DNA of 13,261 bases, from assembly GCA_001564255.1 (NCBI GenBank), contig LKNC01000049.1, forward strand, positions 1-13,261. Reading direction: 5' to 3'. Position numbers and translations under genes: made by a program. Of this stretch, positions 1 to 5,574 are shown piece after piece (the stretch's first letter is position 1; each line of letters starts with the position of its first letter). The DNA comes from Natrialbaceae archaeon Tc-Br11_E2g1 (lineage in GTDB: Archaea; Halobacteriota; Halobacteria; Halobacteriales; Natrialbaceae). The notes below the pieces were generated by a model. That model worked only from the letters and a program-made list of their open reading frames with translations. It made no database searches and was not told the origin of the DNA.

Positions 1-896
1 CCGACGCGGGGCTTTTTCACCCGGACGTCCCGGATCGGGATATCGAACAGGTGTGCGAGCTGTCTGCGAGTGTGGTTCGGTACCTGCGTGCTCGTGATGA
101 CGACGTGACGGGCGTCCTCGTCGGTGTAAGCGAGTGCGGTGTGTTTTTCGATCTGGGCGTGTGACTGGCGGATCGTCTCCCACTCGCTTTCGTGGACGTG
201 GACGTCATCGCGACCGTAGACGGCCTCGACGTCACCCAGTTCGCCCTCGATGTGGGCCATCCGGTTTCGCTCGTAGTCGTGGCCGACGATCTCGTTCTCG
301 ACTTCGTCGTCCTCGAACAGCCGTGGTGCCGATTCGGAGAAGGCCTCGTCCGGATCGAACACCGCCTCGCGTTCCTCGTACTCGACGTCGATCGCGTCGA
401 CCGCGGCCGCCGCCGTTTCCGCGTCCGCCGCGGCGACGGCCGCGATGGGGTCGCCGACGTACCGGACGTGTTCGTTCAGCACGCGCATGTCCCACGGGCT
501 CGGTTCGGGGTAAGACTGGCCGGCGCTCGTATACGGCGCGTCCGGGACCTCCGGCGACCACGGAGTGAGAACGGCGTAAACACCCTCGATCGCCTCGGCC
601 TCGCTCGTGTCGATGTCGGTCACGTGTCCGTGGGGTATCTCGCTTCGAACGACGGCCGCGGTCGCGAGATCCTGAAACTGTGAGGCGTAATCGGCGGTGT
701 ATTTTGCCTCCCCGGTCACCAGTTTCCGGTCGTCGGACTTCTCGGCCGGCTTCGAGACGCTCGCTCGCTCGTCGGGCTCGATGCGGTTGTCCGCCGGCTC
801 GTCGACCTCCAGGGGGTGGGCCTCGAGGTCGGTACGCTCGCCCTCCACGGGGTCGGTGCTCGTGCCGCCGTCGGTCTCGGGGTCGTCGTCACTCAT
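1..896 (-). CDS. Molybdenum hydroxylase (xanthine dehydrogenase/aldehyde oxidase family), Mo-binding large subunit, N-terminal part
   Basis: The start (ATG at 896) and about 298 residues are visible; the rest lies beyond the left edge. Residues 1-55 are a low-complexity acidic leader typical of haloarchaeal proteins. Residues about 57-195 form the a/b hammerhead domain (RKLVTGEAKYTADY, then a VRYVGDPIAAVAAADAETA stretch). From about residue 238 the Mo-binding domain begins, with a QSHAQIEKHTALAY segment and STQVPNHTRRQLA. The window ends just where the conserved GGGFGGK loop should begin. In this family the large subunit holds Mo-pterin and hydroxylates a purine, aldehyde or N-heterocycle. 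Its ATG overlaps the stop of the upstream Fe-S subunit gene by 8 bases, so the two are co-translated. The accessory genes nearby (SelD, YqeB, YqeC, XdhC) suggest a selenium-dependent enzyme; the two deaminases suggest a purine substrate. Substrate and selenium content are inferred, since the active-site residues are outside the window. Confidence 0.93.
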   Translation of the reverse strand, partial: MSDDDPETDGGTSTDPVEGERTDLEAHPLEVDEPADNRIEPDERASVSKPAEKSDDRKLVTGEAKYTADYASQFQDLATAAVVRSEIPHGHVTDIDTSEAEAIEGVYAVLTPWSPEVPDAPYTSAGQSYPEPSPWDMRVLNEHVRYVGDPIAAVAAADAETAAAAVDAIDVEYEEREAVFDPDEAFSESAPRLFEDDEVENEIVGHDYERNRMAHIEGELGDVEAVYGRDDVHVHESEWETIRQSHAQIEKHTALAYTDEDARHVVITSTQVPNHTRRQLAHLFDIPIRDVRVKKPRV

Positions 897-1386
897 CGAA
901 ACCACCGTCGGTCACCGGCTGTTCGCTCGCACGCATTCGACCTGCCGCATCCAGGATCGCTTCGACCGGTTTCTGGTAGCCGGTGCACCGACACAGGTTG
1001 TCGTCGATCGCCTCGCGAACCTCCCGTTCCGAGGGGTCGGGGGTCTCCTCGAGGAGCGCCTGTGCCTGGACGATCATCCCCGGAATACAGAAGCCACACT
1101 GGACGGCGAAGTGGTCGACGAACGCCGCCTGAATCGGGTGGAGTTCCTCCTGCGTGCCGAACCCCTCGATGGTTCGGACGACTCCGTCGGCGGCGTCTGC
1201 CGCGTCGATGCCACAGGCCATGACGACGTCACCGTCCAGAAAGACCTTCGAGGCACCACAGCCGCCACCATCACACCCACACTTGACGCCGGTGTATCCC
1301 GCCCGCCGAAGCGCCGTCGCCAGGTCCTCTTCGGCCTCGCAGTGTAGCGTTACCTGATCGCCGTTCACCGTTAGCGAGAGCGTCAC
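889..1386 (-). CDS. Molybdenum hydroxylase [2Fe-2S] small subunit (CoxS/XDH Fe-S type)
   Basis: A 165-residue protein of normal family length that passes electrons from the Mo site through two [2Fe-2S] clusters. The N-terminal plant-type ferredoxin domain (residues 1-75) has cysteines 36, 38, 43 and 58. The C-terminal helical domain (about 80-165) has the second cluster motif QCGFC (97, 100) and LCRC (132, 134), which is complete. Oddly, the usual CGAC of the first cluster reads CGAS: Ser46 replaces a ligand Cys, while an extra Cys36 lies two residues before Cys38. I chose the GTG at 1386 because a GGAGG Shine-Dalgarno sequence sits 7 bases upstream and the family begins near this point (LSLTVNGDQV). 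A longer in-frame ATG at 1470 would run through the promoter. The stop overlaps the start of the Mo subunit. The FAD (CoxM-type) subunit is not in the window. Confidence 0.93.
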   Translation of the reverse strand: MTLSLTVNGDQVTLHCEAEEDLATALRRAGYTGVKCGCDGGGCGASKVFLDGDVVMACGIDAADAADGVVRTIEGFGTQEELHPIQAAFVDHFAVQCGFCIPGMIVQAQALLEETPDPSEREVREAIDDNLCRCTGYQKPVEAILDAAGRMRASEQPVTDGGFDE

Positions 1387-1427
1387 ACCCACTCCTCCCG
1401 GGCGTCTCCCGTATCCGTGTGTGTCAT
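1383..1427 (-). CDS. Possible 14-residue leader peptide coupled to the Fe-S subunit gene
   Basis: ATG at 1427 opens a short frame encoding MTHTDTGDAREEWV. It ends in TGA, which overlaps the GTG start of the Fe-S subunit gene in the 4-base arrangement GTGA. A TATA-like stretch centred near 1457 lies about 27-30 bases upstream of this ATG, the usual distance for leaderless haloarchaeal transcripts. Ribosomes could therefore load on the 5' end here and re-initiate on the hydroxylase gene, helped by the GGAGG inside the mini-ORF. This is inference from spacing alone. The frame is short enough to arise by chance, and no homologue is recognised. Confidence 0.35.
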   Translation of the reverse strand: MTHTDTGDAREEWV

Positions 1428-1451
1428 ACGTACCACAGTGAGTGTGCAAAC

Positions 1452-1462
1452 ACATATATCTA
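1452..1462 (-). promoter_or_regulatory. TATA-like promoter element of the molybdenum hydroxylase operon
   Basis: On the minus strand the sequence AGATATATGTG is the most A/T-rich block upstream of the hydroxylase genes. Its centre predicts a transcript start at about 1427-1430. The start would then fall at the mini-ORF ATG (1427), leaving about 42 bases of leader before the GTG at 1386. No transcript data are available. Confidence 0.45.
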
Positions 1463-1653
1463 TGCCACATCGGAGGAGAAGTCGATGTTCATCCACAAAT
1501 CCCACTGGCAATAGACCGAACAGGTACCTGTGGGGGACCGAGACCCCGTTTCGTAGCGATCGACCGTCGACGGTGGCACGGAAAGACGCACATCCACTTT
1601 CCGGGTCGGTGAGTGGTCGTTCGTCCCGCTACTGGTGTAAAAACGACACCAAC
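1463..1653. other. Intergenic region between divergent hydroxylase and accessory operons
   Basis: This stretch separates the leftward hydroxylase promoter from the rightward accessory-operon promoter. I see no convincing gene in it. It contains a 12-base perfect palindrome ACCGTCGACGGT at 1563-1574 and an inverted repeat at 1633-1651 (annotated separately). It is the natural place for a regulator to control both operons together. Confidence 0.6.
1633..1651. promoter_or_regulatory. Inverted repeat abutting the accessory-operon TATA box, candidate operator
   Basis: The sequence TGGTGT-N7-ACACCA has perfect 6-base arms with an A-rich spacer. It ends three bases before the TATA-like box of the DsrE-led operon, overlapping where the BRE should lie. 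This position suits a regulator that affects TFB/TBP binding. A repeat of this size is expected roughly once by chance in a region this long, so only the placement argues for function. Confidence 0.3.
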
Positions 1654-1661
1654 GCTTAATA
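1654..1661 (+). promoter_or_regulatory. TATA-like box of the DsrE/F/H-XdhC operon
   Basis: GCTTAATA is centred about 27-28 bases upstream of the ATG at 1686. This gives a predicted transcript start at or next to the start codon, the usual leaderless arrangement in haloarchaea. It is the best reason for preferring ATG 1686 over the in-frame TTG at 1680. Confidence 0.55.
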
Positions 1662-1685
1662 GTTGTCTCGCCTATCTGATTGACG

Positions 1686-2057
1686 ATGAGTCACATCGGA
1701 ATCCTCCTCACCGGAGGCCCGTTCGATAGCCAACGGTGGCGAACGGCGTACGAACTCGGTAGAGCGGCCCTCGACAGCGGACACAGCGTCTCGTACTTTC
1801 ACTACCTCGACGGCGCGTACGTCCCGGTCGCCGACCAGACCCTTCCCGCCTGTGCGGAAAACAGCCTCTTTGCGACGATGCCGGCGGAGCTATTCGAAGA
1901 ACTCATCGCGGACGGCGCGGAGGTCCTCTCGTGTGGGCTCTGTGTCAACGCTCGAGGTATCGACGCCGAAGCCGACTACCCCGACGGGGTCGAGATCGGG
2001 TTGCTCCCCGACCTGGCCGACCTCGTCGGCGAGGCCGACCGGGTGATCTCGTTATGA
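1686..2057 (+). CDS. DsrE/TusD-like sulfur (or selenium) relay protein
   Basis: A 123-residue protein of the DsrE family. It has the expected opening IGILLTGGPFDSQRW, the middle strand SVSYFHYLDGAYVP (compare the FFYREGVYNA type in TusD) and the C-terminal DRVISL. The motif CGLCVNARG aligns with the active-site loop of E. coli TusD, placing Cys86 at the position of the persulfide-carrying Cys78. Cys83 and Cys56 are additional. In bacteria TusD works in a TusBCD hexamer that takes sulfur from TusA for tRNA 2-thiouridine, and DsrEFH acts in sulfur oxidation. Haloarchaea are thought to thiolate tRNA by a different route, so a role in supplying sulfur or selenium to the molybdenum hydroxylase is more likely here; that is inference. 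It is first in its operon, and its TGA overlaps the next ATG (ATGA). Confidence 0.85.
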   Translation: MSHIGILLTGGPFDSQRWRTAYELGRAALDSGHSVSYFHYLDGAYVPVADQTLPACAENSLFATMPAELFEELIADGAEVLSCGLCVNARGIDAEADYPDGVEIGLLPDLADLVGEADRVISL

Positions 2058-2407
2058 GACGCGACGTGGTCGTCTTGCTCACCAGAGCGCCGTACGGGCG
2101 GGTTCACGTCCCCGAGGGCCTCCGAGCGGCCTCCGGCGTCGCAGCGGGTTTCGATCGCCACGACGTCTCGGTGGTGTTCACCCAGGACGGCGTCTACGCC
2201 GCCCGGGAGGCGGTCGACCGTGAGGCGCTGACGATGACCGACCACCTGGCCGACCTCGAGGCCGACGACGGGGAACTGTACGTCGACGCGGCGGCGATGG
2301 AAGAACGGGGGCTCTCCCCGGACGAGATCGCCCCCGACGTCACGGTTCGACCCGGCGAGGCGATCACGACGATGCTCACTGAAGCGGATCACACCCTGGA
2401 TTTCTAA
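2054..2407 (+). CDS. DsrF/TusC-like protein
   Basis: A 117-residue DsrE-fold protein. The opening VVVLLTRAPYGRVHVPEGL matches the TusC/DsrF pattern (a P-[YH]-G turn followed by a helix starting with EG), and VSVVFTQDGVYAAR is the second core strand. There is no cysteine anywhere, so it cannot carry a persulfide itself, consistent with TusC as a structural partner of TusD. ATG 2054 overlaps the stop of the preceding DsrE gene by 4 bases, which indicates translational coupling. The following TusB-like gene starts 2 bases after its TAA. The order D-C-B is the same as in bacterial tusDCB and dsrEFH operons. Confidence 0.8.
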   Translation: MRRDVVVLLTRAPYGRVHVPEGLRAASGVAAGFDRHDVSVVFTQDGVYAAREAVDREALTMTDHLADLEADDGELYVDAAAMEERGLSPDEIAPDVTVRPGEAITTMLTEADHTLDF

Positions 2408-2409
2408 CG

Positions 2410-2655
2410 ATGTTGTACCTGATAGACGAACCACTGGCGGAGATCGGCCTTCGAACAGCACGCGACGATCCCGACGGAACAGTCGTCCTGATCCAGGACG
2501 GGGTCTTGCTCGATCCGGACCTGCCGAACGAGACCGTCGCCGTTTCCCGCGACGTCGCCGTCCGGGGGGTCGACCTCCCCGATCGGATCGAACCGATCAC
2601 CTACGAGCGACTCGTCGAACGGATCGTCACAGAGGAGGTCCGCAGTTTCGTATGA
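2410..2655 (+). CDS. DsrH/TusB-like protein
   Basis: An 81-residue protein, short as TusB/DsrH proteins are. It begins MLYLIDEPLAEIGLR and has the characteristic TVVLIQDGVLL strand-turn near residues 24-34. No cysteine is present, so the DsrE-like protein is the only one of the three with a possible chalcogen-carrying residue. It starts 2 bases after the DsrF-like stop, and its own TGA overlaps the ATG of the XdhC-YqeB fusion (ATGA). That coupling ties the relay proteins to Mo-cofactor insertion. Assignment rests on size, gene order and the QDGV motif; sequence similarity in this family is low. Confidence 0.75.
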   Translation: MLYLIDEPLAEIGLRTARDDPDGTVVLIQDGVLLDPDLPNETVAVSRDVAVRGVDLPDRIEPITYERLVERIVTEEVRSFV

Positions 2656-4229
2656 CGCTTTTCGAACGGGTCGACGACCTCGTCTCGAGGGGCGAACCGG
2701 CGGCGATGGTTACCGTGGTCCGGACGGACGGAAGCACCCCCCGTGAGGTCGGCGCGAAGATGGTCGTCACCGACGAGGACACCTCCGGGACGATCGGCGG
2801 CGGAACCGTCGAAGGGCTCGCGATCGACGCGGCTCGTGAGGTGCTCGACGGGGAGGCCGACGGCGGTGTCCGAACGTACGAACTGGAGCCGGGTGGCAAT
2901 ACGGGCATGGTCTGTGGCGGGTCGATGGACGTCTTCATCGACCGGATCAGTGGCCGTCCCCTGCTTTACATCGCCGGCTGTGGTCACATCGGCGTCGAAC
3001 TCGCGGCAGTCGGCTCCCGGCTCGGGTACGAGGTCGTCGCCGTCGACGACCGGGAGGAGTACGCCGACCCGGATCGCTTCCCGTCTGACGTCAGCGTCCG
3101 CTGTGGTCGCTACGGCGACGTCCTCGGGGAACTCCCGATGACCAGTGAGACGTCGGTCGCCGTGGCGACCCGCAGTGGCACCTTCGACACGAAGTCAGTC
3201 GCCGCCGCGCTCGATGGCGACGCCGGCTACGTCGGCGTCGTCGCCAGCGAGCGGAAAGCCGACCACATCTTCGAGTCCCTGCTCGAGGACGGCTACGCCC
3301 GTCGGGACCTCGCCCGCGTCCGGGCACCCGTCGGCCTCGATCTCGGCGGCGGTGGTCCCGAGGACGTCGCGATCTCGATTCTCGCTGAGGTACACCGGGA
3401 CCGACACGACGCATCCGGCGGGCGTGCCACCGCCCACTCACTCGAGGATCTGGTGGTCGTCCGGGGCGGCGGCGACCTCGGGAGCGGCGTCGTCTACCGA
3501 CTGCACCGGGCCGGGTTCCCGGTCATCGTGACCGAGACGGCGACGCCGACGGTCGTCCGGCGGGCGGTCGCGTTCGGGGCGGCGATCTACGAGGAAGCAG
3601 TGACCGTCCAGGGCGTCAGCGGACGCCGGGTCGATACGATCGACGACGCTATCGCCACCCTCACAGCCGATGGGGTTCCGGTCATCGAAGATCCGGGCGC
3701 GAGGGTTATCGACGAACTCGAGCCCGTCGGCGTCGTCGACGCGATCATGGCCAAAGGGAAGTGGGATACCGGGACCGACCGCGAGTGTGCGGACGTCGTC
3801 GTCGGGCTCGGCCCCGGGTTCGAGGCGGGTGTCGACGTCGACGCCGTCGTCGAAACCGACCGTGGCCACGAACTCGGTCACGTCTTCTACGACGGGACTG
3901 CCCGTCCACACGACGGCGAACCGGGCGAACGGATGGGGTACACCCACGAACGCGTCTTCCGTGCTCCCGCGTCCGGAACGTGGGAGACGGCCGTCGAACT
4001 CGGCGACATCGTCGACGCCGAAACCGTCGTCGGCTCCGTCGACGCCGAACCCGTTGCCACCGAGATCGGTGGCGTCGTCCGCGGACTCGTCCACGACGGC
4101 GTCAGCGTCTCGGAGGGAACGAAACTCGGCGACGTCGACCCTCGAGCCGACGTCGACCACACCAAAATATCCGACAAAGCCCTCTGTCTCGGCGGTGGGG
4201 TTCTCGAGGCGCTCTTGGCGTTGCGGTGA
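2652..4229 (+). CDS. yqeB: XdhC-YqeB fusion: Mo-cofactor insertion / selenium-dependent hydroxylase maturation protein
   Basis: A 525-residue two-domain protein. Residues 1-about 255 are an XdhC/CoxI module: an N-terminal domain with TDGSTPREVGAKM and a conserved GMVCGG (Cys88), then a Rossmann domain with IAGCGHIG at 107-114, VAVDDREEYADPDRFP and GLDLGGGGPEDVAISILAE. Residues about 265-525 are a YqeB/EF2563 module: VVVRGGGDLGSGV (268-280), VGLGPGFEAGVDVDAVVETD, a biotinyl-like GGVVRGLVHDGVSVSEGTKL, GDVDPR and a closing SDKALCLGGGVLEALL. XdhC proteins bind Mo-cofactor, protect it during sulfuration and deliver it to the hydroxylase. YqeB is a marker of selenium-dependent molybdenum hydroxylases with unknown chemistry. 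Fusing them suggests that cofactor loading and selenation occur on one protein. It is the last gene of its operon; SelD ends only 5 bases away on the other strand. Confidence 0.92.
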   Translation: MTLFERVDDLVSRGEPAAMVTVVRTDGSTPREVGAKMVVTDEDTSGTIGGGTVEGLAIDAAREVLDGEADGGVRTYELEPGGNTGMVCGGSMDVFIDRISGRPLLYIAGCGHIGVELAAVGSRLGYEVVAVDDREEYADPDRFPSDVSVRCGRYGDVLGELPMTSETSVAVATRSGTFDTKSVAAALDGDAGYVGVVASERKADHIFESLLEDGYARRDLARVRAPVGLDLGGGGPEDVAISILAEVHRDRHDASGGRATAHSLEDLVVVRGGGDLGSGVVYRLHRAGFPVIVTETATPTVVRRAVAFGAAIYEEAVTVQGVSGRRVDTIDDAIATLTADGVPVIEDPGARVIDELEPVGVVDAIMAKGKWDTGTDRECADVVVGLGPGFEAGVDVDAVVETDRGHELGHVFYDGTARPHDGEPGERMGYTHERVFRAPASGTWETAVELGDIVDAETVVGSVDAEPVATEIGGVVRGLVHDGVSVSEGTKLGDVDPRADVDHTKISDKALCLGGGVLEALLALR

Positions 4230-4234
4230 GCGTC

Positions 4235-5260
4235 TCACCGGCCGATCGGCTCGATCGTGGGGTCCTCGAGGTCGACACCGGACCCGTCCGTAACCACCCC
4301 GACCTCCCGGTAGAAGACGTCGGCCCGCGAAAGCGCCGCCTCGAAGGCCCCGGCCCCCGATTCCGGGACGGTGAGCAACAGGCCGCCGCTGGTCTCCGCG
4401 CTCTCGCCGGTCTCGAGGCCGTAGCCGAACAGCCTCGAGAGCTCGAGGGTCCCCTCGATAACCGGCAGGTGTGTAAGCGAGACGCCGACACCGGCGTTCT
4501 CAGCCAGGAGTTTCGCCTGCCCGGCCAGTCCGAACCCGGTGACGTCGGTCGCAGCCGTCACGAACTCGCGGGCGGCTTCGATCGCCGCCCGGTTCGGTGT
4601 CGTCATCCACGCCAGTGCCTCCTCGCCGATCGTCCCGATCGGTCGGGTGGTTCCGTCGGCGACCGTCCGGCCGAACTCCCCGTCCTCGACGCGGAGGGCA
4701 CCCATCGCCGGCTGCGTCCCGAGCGGTTTCGTCAGGTATAGCCGTTCCCCCGGCGAGGCGGCCGCCGTCCGCAACACCGACGGTTCGGCCGTCCATGCAG
4801 TGACCGCACCACCCGCGATCGGCCACGGGTTCATGATCGTGTGGCCGCCCGCGACGACACCCCCCATCTCGTCGACTGCGTCGACGATCCCCGAGAGGAG
4901 GTCGGTCGCGACGTCGGTCGCCGTCCTGGGTAAGCCGAGGACGACGAGCACGGTCAGATCCGTCCACGCACCCATAGCGAACGCGTCGCTGGCGGCGTTG
5001 CAGGCGGCGACGCGGCCGAACTGGTAGGGATCGTCCACGATCGGCGTAAAGAAGTCGATGGTCGAGACCAGCGTCCGATCGTCGCCGATCCGTCGGGCAC
5101 TCGCGTCCTCGCCGACGCCACAGATCAGCTCCGACTGCGGTGCCGTGATGCCGACGTCCGTGAGCAACGAGTCGAGTTCGCCACGGCCGAGTTTACACGA
5201 ACAGCCGTGCAGTTCGGCGTACTCCGTGAGCTCCGTCGGCTCCTCGGCGGCGTCAGTCAT
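4235..5260 (-). CDS. selD: Selenophosphate synthetase (selenide, water dikinase) SelD
   Basis: A 341-residue enzyme that makes selenophosphate from selenide and ATP. The catalytic loop HGCSCK contains Cys20 and Lys23, matching E. coli Cys17 and Lys20, so this is the Cys form rather than the Sec form. Metal and ATP ligands are in place: GEDAS (Asp52), STIDFF (Asp69), NAASDAFAMG (Asp92), and later TDVTGFGLAGQ, the equivalent of E. coli Asp227. GGH is at 138-140, but the usual EPxxG motif that follows reads WPIAG. ATG 5260 was chosen because it overlaps the stop of the TusA-like gene by 8 bases and gives normal length; a longer in-frame extension upstream is a shadow of that gene. No selenocysteine or selenouridine genes lie nearby, so with YqeB and YqeC around it this looks like an 'orphan' SelD serving a molybdenum hydroxylase. 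Confidence 0.97.
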   Translation of the reverse strand: MTDAAEEPTELTEYAELHGCSCKLGRGELDSLLTDVGITAPQSELICGVGEDASARRIGDDRTLVSTIDFFTPIVDDPYQFGRVAACNAASDAFAMGAWTDLTVLVVLGLPRTATDVATDLLSGIVDAVDEMGGVVAGGHTIMNPWPIAGGAVTAWTAEPSVLRTAAASPGERLYLTKPLGTQPAMGALRVEDGEFGRTVADGTTRPIGTIGEEALAWMTTPNRAAIEAAREFVTAATDVTGFGLAGQAKLLAENAGVGVSLTHLPVIEGTLELSRLFGYGLETGESAETSGGLLLTVPESGAGAFEAALSRADVFYREVGVVTDGSGVDLEDPTIEPIGR

Positions 5261-5492
5261 CGTCGGCCCCCGTCTCCCGTGGGCGGATAACCAGTTCGAA
5301 CCCGTCGTCGTCCGCCGCCGATCGATCCTCCACCTCGTAGCCGTGTTTCGAGCACGTCCGCGTGAGATTCCCCTTCGCGGGCTGGTAATCGCCTTCGACC
5401 AGCAAGGCGTCGCCCTCGAGGTCGGCCAAGCGATCCCTGACGATGAGGGCGGGACGAGGGCACACCTCGCCCCGGACGTCGACACGCTCCAT
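5253..5492 (-). CDS. TusA/SirA-like sulfur (or selenium) carrier
   Basis: A 79-residue protein of normal TusA length. It starts MERVDVRGEVCPRPAL, with the family's CPxP motif, and Cys11 is the persulfide- or perselenide-carrying residue. It continues with a basic-helix region (TRTCSKHGYEVED) and a closing strand FELVIR. TusA passes sulfur to TusD in bacteria; the SelD-linked homologue YedF has a TusA domain joined to a DsrE domain. Here the TusA-like gene shares an operon with SelD, while the DsrE-type partners sit in the facing operon, as if YedF were split. ATG 5492 is supported by the family start and by a TATA-like box 25-27 bases upstream. An in-frame upstream extension to 5543 would cross that box. 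A role in carrying selenium is inferred. Confidence 0.9.
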   Translation of the reverse strand: MERVDVRGEVCPRPALIVRDRLADLEGDALLVEGDYQPAKGNLTRTCSKHGYEVEDRSAADDDGFELVIRPRETGADDD

Positions 5493-5512
5493 ACCACCGC
5501 TACCGAACGCGG

Positions 5513-5523
5513 CGGAATAACTG
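5513..5523 (-). promoter_or_regulatory. TATA-like promoter element of the tusA-like/selD operon
   Basis: Read on the minus strand, CAGTTATTCCG is centred about 26 bases upstream of the ATG at 5492, predicting a leaderless transcript. The same A/T-rich block (5515-5527), read on the plus strand as GAATAACTGTATC, could contribute to the divergent yqeC promoter. The gap between the two start codons is only 82 bases, so the two units may be co-regulated. Confidence 0.45.
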
Positions 5524-5574
5524 TATCGCCGCCGGAACGACAACGCTCTTGGCGCGGTGAGACCAGTGAGCCGT

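Noticed and set aside
1..896. An in-frame TGA (selenocysteine) in the hydroxylase subunits
   Set aside because: No internal TGA interrupts the visible reading frames; in SDMH enzymes the selenium is a labile cofactor atom, not selenocysteine.
1387..1470. A longer start (ATG 1470) for the Fe-S subunit
   Set aside because: It would translate the TATA-like promoter, and the added residues have no counterpart in the family. GTG 1386 has a well-placed GGAGG.
1563..1574. Perfect palindrome ACCGTCGACGGT
   Set aside because: Palindromes of this length occur by chance every few kb in GC-rich DNA; it is not placed at a promoter, and I saw no second copy.
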